From an uncultured Clostridia bacterium (GTDB lineage: Bacteria > Bacillota > Clostridia > Oscillospirales > Acutalibacteraceae): DNA of 40,012 bases. The position numbers and the translations under genes were made by a program. The notes below the pieces were generated by a model, which was given only the letters and a program-made list of their open reading frames with translations, made no database searches and was not told the origin of the DNA. Every line of letters begins with the position of its first letter. The stretch's first letter is position 1. The stretch covers positions 1-40,012 of the forward strand of contig CAJFOO010000016.1 in NCBI GenBank assembly GCA_904397205.1, in the 5' to 3' direction. Positions 1-7,170 of the stretch are shown piece by piece.

Positions 1-13
1 GGAGAGTGAATGC

Positions 14-1345
14 ATGGGCTTACTCACCCAAGCACCCAAAGGCACACAAGATATTCTGCCCTGTGACAGCTACCGCTGGAGCGTTTTAGAGGACGTCATT
101 TTGGACGAGGCCGCCTTGCAAGGTTTCAGAGAAATCCGTACGCCGGTATTCGAGCATACCGAGCTGTTCCAGCGCTCAGTAGGCGAAACCACCGACGTGG
201 TCCAAAAGGAAATGTACACCTTCCTCGACAAAGGGGGAAGATCCATTACCCTGCGCCCCGAAGGTACGGCCGGCGCAGTGCGGGCCATGCTCGAACATGC
301 GCTGTATAACGAGGGGTTCCCGGTCAAGCTCAGCTACCTGACCTCCTGTTACCGCTATGAGAACACCCAGAAGGGACGGCTGCGGGAATTCCACCAGTTT
401 GGCGCGGAAATCTTCGGCACGGCTTCCCCTGTGGCCGATGCGGAACTCATTGAGCTGGCACACAGTATCTTTGAACGCCTGGGCGTACAAAATCTGTCGC
501 TGGAGCTCAATTCCATCGGCTGCCCTTCCTGCCGGGCAACGTACCACGCCGCTTTGCGTGAATACTTCATAGCGCAGCAGAAGGATCTGTGTGATACCTG
601 CCTGACCCGTCTGGAACGCAACCCGATGCGCATTCTCGACTGCAAAAATCCCCGGTGCGGTGAAATCGCCGATAAAGCCCCTCTCATGCAGGACTATCTG
701 TGCAGCGAGTGCCGGGAGCATTTTTCACAAGTCCAAAGCTATCTGTCCGCAGTAGGGATCCCGTTTTCCATCAACCCCCGCATTGTCCGCGGGCTCGACT
801 ATTATACCCGCACCGTGTTTGAGTTTATCTCCAGCGATCTGGGTGCGCAAAGCACCGTATGCGGCGGCGGACGCTATGACGGTTTGGTCGAACAGATGGG
901 TGGAGCCCCCACGCCTGCCCTTGGCTTTGCTATCGGCCTGGAACGCCTGCTGCTGATTTTACAGGCACAGAAGGTAGAAATCCCGCAGCCGGATCCCTGC
1001 GAGCTGTATATCGCCTCCCTGGGGGATGCTGCCCAGAAGAAAGCCTTTGAGCTGGCGCAGGAGCTGCGCCGCTGCGCCTTACCGGCCCAGTGCGACATCT
1101 GCGGCCGGGGGCTGAAGGCCCAAATGAAATATGCGGACAAAATCGGCGCGAGATTTACCCTGGTACTGGGGGACAATGAACTGGCCGAACAAAAAGCAGT
1201 CCTGAAAAATATGAAAACCGGGGAAACCCGTCCGATCCGCTTGGGGGATTTCTTTTTGGAGGACTTCATCACAGCCATTACGGAGACGCAGCAGCAGGAA
1301 CTGGCCTGTGCGGGCAACTGTTCCTGCGGGGAAAGCCATCTATAA
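14..1345 (+). CDS. hisS: Histidyl-tRNA synthetase
   Basis: Charges tRNA-His with histidine in the cytoplasm. The 443-residue product has the class II aminoacyl-tRNA synthetase order: motif 2 around residues 107-135 (SCYRYENTQKGRLREFHQFG), the histidine-specific RGLDYYTRT at 260-267, GGGRYDGL at 284-291, motif 3 ALGFAIGLERL at 302-312, and a C-terminal anticodon-binding domain from about 328. Residues 170-233 carry four cysteine pairs (170/173, 193/196, 210/215, 230/233), suggesting a zinc-binding insertion of the kind known in clostridial HisRS; that is inference. GGAGAG at the very start of the window lies 7 bases before the ATG. The upstream promoter and any T-box lie outside the window. 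aspS follows after 24 bases, a usual Firmicute pair. The short Cys-containing tail (last 15 residues) looks lineage-specific. Confidence 0.98.
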   Translation: MGLLTQAPKGTQDILPCDSYRWSVLEDVILDEAALQGFREIRTPVFEHTELFQRSVGETTDVVQKEMYTFLDKGGRSITLRPEGTAGAVRAMLEHALYNEGFPVKLSYLTSCYRYENTQKGRLREFHQFGAEIFGTASPVADAELIELAHSIFERLGVQNLSLELNSIGCPSCRATYHAALREYFIAQQKDLCDTCLTRLERNPMRILDCKNPRCGEIADKAPLMQDYLCSECREHFSQVQSYLSAVGIPFSINPRIVRGLDYYTRTVFEFISSDLGAQSTVCGGGRYDGLVEQMGGAPTPALGFAIGLERLLLILQAQKVEIPQPDPCELYIASLGDAAQKKAFELAQELRRCALPAQCDICGRGLKAQMKYADKIGARFTLVLGDNELAEQKAVLKNMKTGETRPIRLGDFFLEDFITAITETQQQELACAGNCSCGESHL

Positions 1346-1369
1346 AACACAAGGGGAGGAGAGAATCGT

Positions 1370-3166
1370 ATGGCAGAAACCATGGCAGGCTGGGCACGCA
1401 CGCATTCCTGCGGCGACCTGCGCCTGCAAGATAAAGGAAAAGAAGTCCTGGTATGCGGCTGGGTACAGCGGCAGCGGGATCTGGGACAACTGATTTTTAT
1501 TGACCTGCGCGACCGCACCGGGATTGTACAGCTCGCGTTTGACGACGGCGGGGCCAAGGATGCAGAGCTGTTCCGCAAAGCCTTTACCGCCCGGGCGGAA
1601 TTTGTCCTGGCAGCGAAAGGGATCGTGCGGGAACGCGAGGCGAAAAATCCCGACGTCCCCACGGGAGACATCGAAATTGAAGTGATCGAACTGCGGGTAC
1701 TGGCCAAAAGCGAAACCCCGCCGTTTGAAATCGTAGAGGATTCGCCGGTCAAGGAGGATCTGCGTCTCAAATACCGCTATCTCGACCTGCGGCGCAGCGA
1801 TATGCAGGCAAAAATCATCGGCCGGCATAAAATTGTAAAAGCGGCCCGGGATTACTTTGATTCCCACGGCTTTTTGGAAATCGAAACGCCGAACCTCATC
1901 AAATCCACCCCCGAAGGCGCCAGGGACTATCTGGTCCCTTCGCGGGTTTTCCCGGGAAATTTCTTTGCCCTGCCGCAGTCGCCCCAGCTGTATAAGCAGC
2001 TGCTGATGCTTTCGGGATTCGACCGCTATATGCAGATTGCCCGCTGCTTCCGCGACGAGGATCTGCGTGCCGACCGTCAGCCCGAATTTACCCAGATTGA
2101 CCTGGAAATGTCCTTTGTGGAAGAGGAGGACGTGATGGCGATAGGGGAAGGGTTCATCCAGCACGTCTATCAAACCGTGCTCGGGATAGAGATCCCCACA
2201 CCGTTCCCCCGTATGACGTGGCACGAGGCCATGCGCCGCTTTGGCTCCGACAAGCCCGACCTGCGCTTTGGGCTGGAGCTGATCGACGTGAGCGAGGCCC
2301 TCAAAGGCACCGAATTCCGGGTATTTGCCGGCGCGCTGGCGGAAGGCGGATCGGTGCGGGGCATCAACCTGAAGGGATTGGCGGGGAAACTTACCCGCAA
2401 GGAAATTGACAAGCTGACCGAATGGATAAAGGCCTACGGCGCCAAGGGGATTGCCTGGACCCGCCTGGCAGACACCGGGGAATCCTCCAGCTTTGAAAAG
2501 TTCCTGTCGGCAGAAGAGGTACAGGCTGTGCGCCAAACCATGGACGCGCAGCCCGGCGATGTGCTGCTGCTGGTAGCCAGTCCCAAAAACAAGGTGGTAT
2601 TCGACTCTCTGGGTGCTTTGCGCTGTGAACTGGCCAAGCGGTTTGGCCTGATCGATGACAGCAAGCCCAATCTCCTTTGGGTAACGGATTTCCCTCTGTT
2701 TGAGTACGACGAGGACGAGGGACGGTATGTGGCCATGCACCATCCTTTCACCGCCCCGCGCGAGACGGACCTGCCTTCCCTCGAATCCGATCCGGAAACT
2801 GTCTGTGCCCGCGCGTACGACCTGGTGTTAAACGGAAATGAAATCGGCGGAGGATCGATCCGTATCCACGATCCGGAGCTGCAAAACCGGATGTTCCAGG
2901 CGCTGGGTTTCTCCCAGGAACAGGCCGAAGCACAGTTCGGCTTTCTGCTGGAGGCGTTCCGGTTTGGCGCGCCGCCCCATGGCGGCATGGCGTTCGGTCT
3001 GGATCGCCTCGTGATGCTGATGCTGGGCGGGGAGAGTATCCGCGATGTGATTGCTTTCCCCAAAGTGGCCAGCTCCGGCGAGCTGATGACGAGTTCCCCC
3101 AGCCAGGTAGATGAAAAACAACTGACAGAGCTTGGCATCCAGATCCGGCCGTCTTCGGACTCCTAA
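1370..3166 (+). CDS. aspS: Aspartyl-tRNA synthetase (bacterial type)
   Basis: Charges tRNA-Asp with aspartate. The 598-residue product has the bacterial layout: N-terminal OB-fold anticodon-binding domain (about 1-110, with GWVQRQRDLG), class II catalytic core, a GAD insertion (about 290-420), motif 2 (ARCFRDEDLRADRQPEFTQ, near 224-242) and motif 3 (GMAFGLDRLVMLML, near 540-553). Length fits the family. The ATG is preceded by AAGGGGAGGA, and the gene sits 24 bases after hisS, probably in one transcript that ends at the hairpin at 3181-3214. Whether it is discriminating or also charges tRNA-Asn cannot be told by eye. A 14-bp Noc-site-like palindrome lies inside the gene at 1947-1960. Confidence 0.98.
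   Translation: MAETMAGWARTHSCGDLRLQDKGKEVLVCGWVQRQRDLGQLIFIDLRDRTGIVQLAFDDGGAKDAELFRKAFTARAEFVLAAKGIVREREAKNPDVPTGDIEIEVIELRVLAKSETPPFEIVEDSPVKEDLRLKYRYLDLRRSDMQAKIIGRHKIVKAARDYFDSHGFLEIETPNLIKSTPEGARDYLVPSRVFPGNFFALPQSPQLYKQLLMLSGFDRYMQIARCFRDEDLRADRQPEFTQIDLEMSFVEEEDVMAIGEGFIQHVYQTVLGIEIPTPFPRMTWHEAMRRFGSDKPDLRFGLELIDVSEALKGTEFRVFAGALAEGGSVRGINLKGLAGKLTRKEIDKLTEWIKAYGAKGIAWTRLADTGESSSFEKFLSAEEVQAVRQTMDAQPGDVLLLVASPKNKVVFDSLGALRCELAKRFGLIDDSKPNLLWVTDFPLFEYDEDEGRYVAMHHPFTAPRETDLPSLESDPETVCARAYDLVLNGNEIGGGSIRIHDPELQNRMFQALGFSQEQAEAQFGFLLEAFRFGAPPHGGMAFGLDRLVMLMLGGESIRDVIAFPKVASSGELMTSSPSQVDEKQLTELGIQIRPSSDS
1947..1960. promoter_or_regulatory. Candidate Noc-binding site (NBS-like palindrome) within aspS
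   Basis: TTTTCCCGGGAAAT matches 13 of 14 positions of the Bacillus subtilis Noc site ATTTCCCGGGAAAT. A Noc orthologue is encoded at 29215-30033. The site lies in a conserved coding stretch (VFPGNF), so codon constraint alone could produce it. Confidence 0.3.
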
Positions 3167-3180
3167 CCAATCAAGAAAAT

Positions 3181-3214
3181 AAAAGAGCTATCCAAAAACG
3201 GATAGCTCTTTTTT
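3181..3214 (+). terminator. Rho-independent terminator of hisS-aspS
   Basis: A 13-bp perfect stem (3181-3193 with 3200-3212), 6-base loop and T-run directly follow aspS. The A-run on the left arm would give a T-run on the other strand, so it may also stop minus-strand transcription arriving from 3298. A weaker GC hairpin with TTTTT follows at about 3228-3257. Confidence 0.9.
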
Positions 3215-3297
3215 ATTACCGGAAAGACGGGGCTGGGAAAATCCCGCTCCTTTTTATTGAAGAAGAATTCCGCATCCCTGCGGGAGAACCAAAACGT

Positions 3298-3771
3298 TTA
3301 TTTTTTCTTCCGCAGACGCTTAGCACACCGGCACAGGATACATCCGGATTCTTTTACCGGGGCTGGGGGCACTTCTCCCAGCTTGCGCTTGAGATCCCGC
3401 ACATAGATAAGCTGTTTACGCCGCAAATCCCAGCCGTGTGCCAGAAGATCGGTGCCGGGATTGAGCAGGTGGATCAGTTCGGTAAATGTCACCTTACACC
3501 CGCCGGATTCCGTCGGCTCCCAAACGGCACGGAACCCCCCGTGGAAATGCCGGTTTTCCAACCGAAGCTCATACAAACGGCCCGGCTCCTTCTTGACTAT
3601 GGTAAACTTGGTTACGCTCCCTTTTTGGGGATATTCCGCAAAGGCTTTTTCATTCAGCGGTTCTGTGCGCACAATATCCGTACGCCAGGCGGTGTCCTGC
3701 ATATCGACCACCTGGTCCCACACCGTCTGCGCATCCGATAAAAAGGTTGCCTGCACTTCTGAACGTTTCAT
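3298..3771 (-). CDS. SRPBCC (START-like) family protein
   Basis: A 157-residue soluble protein resembling the SRPBCC/polyketide-cyclase fold, a helix-grip structure that binds small hydrophobic ligands; the ligand is unknown. The opening (MKRSEVQATFLSDAQTVWDQ), the KFTIVKKEPGRLYEL strand and the long C-terminal helix (LLAHGWDLRRKQLIYVRDLK) are typical. It ends in a short basic tail with two cysteines (CILCRC). An upstream in-frame ATG exists, but this start was chosen because AGGTGAGG lies just before it and it begins 5 bases after the nicotinamidase stop codon. It is the last gene of a small minus-strand group. Family call is moderate; no catalytic residue can be named. Confidence 0.7.
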   Translation of the reverse strand: MKRSEVQATFLSDAQTVWDQVVDMQDTAWRTDIVRTEPLNEKAFAEYPQKGSVTKFTIVKKEPGRLYELRLENRHFHGGFRAVWEPTESGGCKVTFTELIHLLNPGTDLLAHGWDLRRKQLIYVRDLKRKLGEVPPAPVKESGCILCRCAKRLRKKK

Positions 3772-3776
3772 GTCCC

Positions 3777-4304
3777 TCACCTGTTCCTGATCTGTATTTG
3801 CATCCCTGCCATCACATCCAATGTTTTCTCGTGCAGCGCGGGATCGTAGCTGCGGACACATCCGGCGTCCACAACAAGGGTGGCCTCCGGCTGGGCGGTT
3901 TTTACCAGTACTGCCTGGGAAAGCACACAAAGGTTTGTCACCAGGCCAACCAACTCAATCTCTTCATAAGGATCCTGGCCGCGCAGGTAATCGAACAGTT
4001 CCCCGCTGCCAAATGCCGGCTTGCAAAAACACCGGTCCTGCGGCTGCCGGCAGGCGGCTATCTCCCCGCAAAGCTGCCAGCCCGGAGTATCCCGGAGGCA
4101 ATGGGGGACAGGGAGCCGTTTGCCCTCCTGGGTATCCAGGTACGTTTCCGAATGGGTATCCATGGTGAATAAAATCTCCCATCCCTGCTGCCGGTAATCG
4201 TGAATTTTCTGTGCAATGCGGGGGACTATCGTTTCCGCTTCGGGAAATCCCAACGCACCGGTTACAAAATCCACCTGCATATCAACAACAACCAATGCTT
4301 TCAT
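3777..4304 (-). CDS. pncA: Nicotinamidase / isochorismatase-family cysteine hydrolase
   Basis: Probably hydrolyses nicotinamide to nicotinate and ammonia for NAD salvage. The 175-residue protein shows the whole active site: catalytic Asp8 (VVVDMQVDF), Lys95 (CKPAFGS) and Cys126 (VTNLCV), plus the metal ligands Asp49 and His51 (TMDTH) and His68, which are typical of nicotinamidases rather than isochorismatases. Length is slightly below PncA of E. coli. It lies between a BFD ferredoxin gene (23 bases upstream) and an SRPBCC gene (5 bases downstream), so the three are probably co-transcribed. A related amidase acting on another small amide is possible. Confidence 0.85.
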   Translation of the reverse strand: MKALVVVDMQVDFVTGALGFPEAETIVPRIAQKIHDYRQQGWEILFTMDTHSETYLDTQEGKRLPVPHCLRDTPGWQLCGEIAACRQPQDRCFCKPAFGSGELFDYLRGQDPYEEIELVGLVTNLCVLSQAVLVKTAQPEATLVVDAGCVRSYDPALHEKTLDVMAGMQIQIRNR

Positions 4305-4327
4305 CGGGAAACCACCCTTTCAAAGCT

Positions 4328-4510
4328 TTACTGCGGCAAAAATTCCTGCAAATAGGTTTCGATTTTCCGTTTGCAGCCGCCGCAGCCTGTACCGGCGCCG
4401 GTTTTCTCCTGGACTTGTTCCACGGTCCGTGCGCCTTCCTGTACTGCTTTCCGGATTTCTCCTGCCGTCACATTCCGGCAAAAACAAACGACCATGCTTT
4501 CATCTGCCAT
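4328..4510 (-). CDS. BFD-like [2Fe-2S]-binding protein
   Basis: A 60-residue protein consisting almost only of a bacterioferritin-associated-ferredoxin (BFD) domain: CxC at 9/11 and CxxC at 43/46 (GAGTGCGGCKRKI), the four ligands of a [2Fe-2S] cluster. Such domains deliver electrons, for example to release iron from bacterioferritin, or occur as modules in NADH-dependent reductases; no bacterioferritin gene is visible here. A start 12 codons further up lacks a ribosome-binding site, whereas this ATG follows GGGAGGA at good spacing. First gene of the minus-strand trio with nicotinamidase and SRPBCC protein. Confidence 0.88.
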   Translation of the reverse strand: MADESMVVCFCRNVTAGEIRKAVQEGARTVEQVQEKTGAGTGCGGCKRKIETYLQEFLPQ

Positions 4511-4567
4511 CGCTTGTATCCTCCCTTTCCTCTGCTTTGCTTCCATTGTAATACAAATCTCTGGGAT

Positions 4568-5131
4568 TTACAATAGGTTCCCTCTCTTTTTATCCCGCCG
4601 CAGGGCCGCCACTTTCAATACCAGTACCTGTGTTTTGGCGTCGGGGATTTCTCCCGACAACGCCATTTTTTCCGCTTCGGCCAGGGGGATGCGCTGCATT
4701 TGCAGGAATTCATCCTCATCCGGGCACATTTCCTCCATCCGCTCCACGTCGCAGGCATACAAATGCAATACCTCATCGCAGAATCCCGGGCTGGGATACA
4801 TTACGCCCAACGAACGATATGCTTTCCCAACCGCCCCGGTTTCCTCCCGCAACTCGCGCTTGCCCGCCTCCAGCGGGTCTTCGCCTTTCTCCAGCTTGCC
4901 TGCCGGCAGTTCCAGCAATGTCTCCCCATACGGGTAGCGGTACTGCCGCACAAACAGCAATTCTTCCTGCGGCGTCAATGCGGCCACGCAAACCCCTCCC
5001 ACATGCTCAATCACCTCGCGGGAAGCTTTGGCTCCGCTGGGCAGCTCCACCTCGTCCACACGGGTACAGAGGATCCGTCCGCGATAGACGTAGTTCTGCG
5101 ACAGTGTATGTTCTGTGAAATCCTTTTCCAT
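4568..5131 (-). CDS. nudF: Nudix hydrolase, ADP-ribose pyrophosphatase type
   Basis: Likely splits ADP-ribose into AMP and ribose 5-phosphate. The 187-residue product has a complete Nudix box at 78-100 (GKLEKGEDPLEAGKRELREE plus TG, matching Gx5Ex7REx2EExG) and the ADPRase features of an N-terminal beta domain (YRGRILCTRVDEVELPSG) and the PSPGF loop after the box. A longer reading frame extends upstream, but AGGAGGT lies just before this ATG, and the length fits the family. It is divergent from the carboxypeptidase at 5242 and 57 bases upstream of the BFD gene, so it may head the whole minus-strand group. Substrate is inferred from family. Confidence 0.9.
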   Translation of the reverse strand: MEKDFTEHTLSQNYVYRGRILCTRVDEVELPSGAKASREVIEHVGGVCVAALTPQEELLFVRQYRYPYGETLLELPAGKLEKGEDPLEAGKRELREETGAVGKAYRSLGVMYPSPGFCDEVLHLYACDVERMEEMCPDEDEFLQMQRIPLAEAEKMALSGEIPDAKTQVLVLKVAALRRDKKRGNLL

Positions 5132-5241
5132 AAAGACCTCCTGTTGCAACGGATAAAATTTCCCATTGCGCACCCATATTTCATGAATCCCCCCTTTTTG
5201 GCATAGAATAAACCAGAGAATCCTGCAAAAAAGGGTGGTAG

Positions 5242-6144
5242 ATGCGTATGATACGGTGGGACCAACAACCAATGGACGAAGCAACCCGGCAATCGGTCAT
5301 CGGGAGCCTGTGCCGGCAGTATCCCTGGCTGCAGGTGCGCCCGATCGGCAAGAGTATCCTCGGCCGGGAACTTCCCGCCCTGTATATCCCCACACTGCCC
5401 GGCACCCCTTCCTTCCATCGTCCCCTGCTGCTTACGGGGGCATTCCACGGCATGGAGTGGATTACCGCTTCCCTCCTGCTGCGGTTTACGCAAACCCTCT
5501 GCACCATGCGGCAGGAAGGGAAATATCCGTTTTGCCGGGGCTGCACGGTGATCCCCTGTGTCAATCCCGATGGGGTGGAGATCCAAATCCATGGCAGTGA
5601 TGCCGCCGGAAACCTTTGTGCCTTTGTCGAAAAAATCAGCGGAGGGGATACCCTGCACTGGCAGGCAAATGCCAGAGGGGTGGATTTAAATCACAACTTT
5701 GACGCCAAATGGCACCGTCTGAAAAAAATGGAACAGGAAGCCGGGATCACCCGCCCCGCCATGACGCGGTTTGGCGGCAGAGCCCCGGAAAGCGAACCGG
5801 AAAGCCGGGCTTTGGCGTGGTTTTGCCGGAAAAACCCGTTTGCCATGGCGGTGGCCCTGCACAGCCAGGGGGAAGAAATCTATTATGATTTCGGCCATAT
5901 TACCCCAAAACACTCCCTGCTTCTCGCGGAAAGCATGGCCCAGGTCAGCGGATACCGGGTGGCTTCACCCACCGGCCTGGCTTCTTACGGGGGATTTAAA
6001 GACTGGTTCCTGCTGCACTTTAGGCGGCCGGCCTTTACCATCGAGGTGGGGAAGGGGGAGAACCCACTCCCTGTGCGGGATTTCTTCCCGATTTACGACA
6101 AAGTGGAAGCCATGCTGTTCACACTGCTTGCCGCGGAAGAATAG
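5242..6144 (+). CDS. M14-family zinc carboxypeptidase
   Basis: A 300-residue metallopeptidase without signal peptide. Zinc ligands are His69 and Glu72 (FHGMEW) and His207 (ALHSQGEE). NARGVDLNHNF at 143-153 supplies the substrate-binding Asn/Arg region, and Glu268 (FTIEVGKG) is the general base. The pattern resembles gamma-D-glutamyl-diaminopimelate peptidases that trim cell-wall peptides, so muropeptide recycling is the best guess; substrate is not proven. The ATG at 5242 is 6 bases after AGGGTGG; a second ATG at 5248 is also possible. Its 3' end overlaps the convergent lipoprotein gene by 52 bases. Confidence 0.9.
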   Translation: MRMIRWDQQPMDEATRQSVIGSLCRQYPWLQVRPIGKSILGRELPALYIPTLPGTPSFHRPLLLTGAFHGMEWITASLLLRFTQTLCTMRQEGKYPFCRGCTVIPCVNPDGVEIQIHGSDAAGNLCAFVEKISGGDTLHWQANARGVDLNHNFDAKWHRLKKMEQEAGITRPAMTRFGGRAPESEPESRALAWFCRKNPFAMAVALHSQGEEIYYDFGHITPKHSLLLAESMAQVSGYRVASPTGLASYGGFKDWFLLHFRRPAFTIEVGKGENPLPVRDFFPIYDKVEAMLFTLLAAEE

Positions 6145-6692
6145 GCGTACGAATAATCCGGCTGGTACTGGTAGAGCTGCTCATACAGCTCCTTGGCCCG
6201 CTCCCGGTAAAATTCCATGGTCTGCGTGGCCTGCGTCAATCCGGCCAGGCTTCCTCCCCCCGTACCGGCGGCGGAAGCGATTTCCTCCAGCTTGCTCTGG
6301 CGTTCGGACGGCCAACGCACCTGCTCTTCTTCATATTGGCTTTTGGCTTCCCCAGAAGCTGCGTCCACCAATGCCTGATAGGCCCATTCTACTTCGGTTT
6401 CCCACACATCCGCATATTTTTGCGAGAGCTGGAGCATTTCCTGGTTGGTCAGGGCATTGACTTCTTCCTCCTGATAGGCCGCATCGATCGGGTTTTGGGC
6501 GAAAACTTCCTCAAATCCCTGCGTGCTTCCCGGCTGCCCCTCTACCGATGCAGCCGCAGCGGAAAATTCCTGTGTATCCGCCGGGGCGGAAGACGAAACC
6601 TCTTCCGGTACAGCTGAACAGCCCGCCGCCACCGCCGCCGCAAGAATGGCTGGCAGAATCAATCCCGCTGCTTTTTTCCATGCCTGTCTCAT
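6093..6692 (-). CDS. Lipoprotein with LprI/DUF1311-like domain
   Basis: The 199-residue product begins with a lipoprotein signal (basic MRQAWKK, hydrophobic stretch, AAVAAGC with lipid-modified Cys25; the -3 residue is Ala, a weak lipobox). A Ser/Ala-rich linker to about residue 75 precedes an alpha-helical domain with LprI/DUF1311 features: a conserved central Trp region (EEQVRWPSERQSK), GGGSLAGLTQA and a helix YRERAKELYEQLYQ. LprI of Mycobacterium inhibits lysozyme; that role here is only a suggestion. Start is backed by GGGAGGA. It has its own promoter (6728-6756), and its 3' end runs 52 bases into the convergent carboxypeptidase gene. Confidence 0.72.
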   Translation of the reverse strand: MRQAWKKAAGLILPAILAAAVAAGCSAVPEEVSSSAPADTQEFSAAAASVEGQPGSTQGFEEVFAQNPIDAAYQEEEVNALTNQEMLQLSQKYADVWETEVEWAYQALVDAASGEAKSQYEEEQVRWPSERQSKLEEIASAAGTGGGSLAGLTQATQTMEFYRERAKELYEQLYQYQPDYSYAYSSAASSVNSMASTLS

Positions 6693-6727
6693 ATGGACAC
6701 TTCCTCCCTGTCTTTCTCTTTATCCCT

Positions 6728-6756
6728 ATTTTACCCCAATTGCACCCTTTGGGCAA
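6728..6756 (-). promoter_or_regulatory. Sigma-A-type promoter for the LprI-like lipoprotein
   Basis: On the minus strand TTGCCC (6751-6756) and TAAAAT (6728-6733) are separated by 17 bases, 36 bases upstream of the lipoprotein start codon. Confidence 0.6.
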
Positions 6757-6773
6757 GGGTATTTTTTCCATAA

Positions 6774-6807
6774 AAAAACCGCACGCCTTCATCAAGCGTG
6801 CTGGTTT
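6774..6807 (-). terminator. Terminator of the dnaA-gyrA arm
   Basis: On the minus strand a stem AAAACC-GCACGC style hairpin with one bulged base is followed by a run of seven T; it abuts the stop codon of the small membrane protein at 6808. It likely ends transcripts coming from gyrA. Confidence 0.8.
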
Positions 6808-7137
6808 TTAAAGGGAATTGTTTTTGCGGTACAACGGATATCCCAAGCAGCATCCTACCAAGCCGGCGCCGGCATACACTATGGCATACAGGAGCATAGG
6901 GGCGCTGTAATGCCAAAATACCGCGGGGATAAACAGGCTCCCCAGCACAATCGGCAGGCTGGCGGAAAACCCAAACTGGACGGTATACAGCAAAGGGAAC
7001 ACCACACAATATACCGGGTTGACAAAAATCAAAAGCCCCACAATAAGCAGATCAAAATTGAAAAACAGGGGGAACAAATAAAACACCGCGGCGCCAAACA
7101 CAAGGATTAACCCATAATATCGATGCTTCTTGCTCAC
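6808..7137 (-). CDS. Small multi-pass membrane protein, unknown function
   Basis: About 109 residues, mostly hydrophobic, with three or four predicted membrane segments (GLILVFGAAVFYLFPLFF; LLIVGLLIFVNPVYCVVFP; ASLPIVLGSLFIPAVFW; LLYAIVYAGAGLVGCCLGYP) and basic ends. I do not recognise a family. An ATG at 7141-7143 is only one or two bases from the GGAGG motif, so the GTG two codons later (spacing 7) is the better start. It lies 33 bases after gyrA on the same strand and is followed at once by a terminator, so it is probably the last gene of the gyrase transcript. Confidence 0.7.
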   Translation of the reverse strand: MSKKHRYYGLILVFGAAVFYLFPLFFNFDLLIVGLLIFVNPVYCVVFPLLYTVQFGFSASLPIVLGSLFIPAVFWHYSAPMLLYAIVYAGAGLVGCCLGYPLYRKNNSL

Positions 7138-7170
7138 TGCCATCCCTCCTGCGTCCGGTTCCCGTTGGGA

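Noticed and set aside
1340-2743. Long open frame antisense to aspS
   Set aside because: It lies wholly opposite a certain gene, has no domain features or SD, and arises from G+C-rich codon structure.
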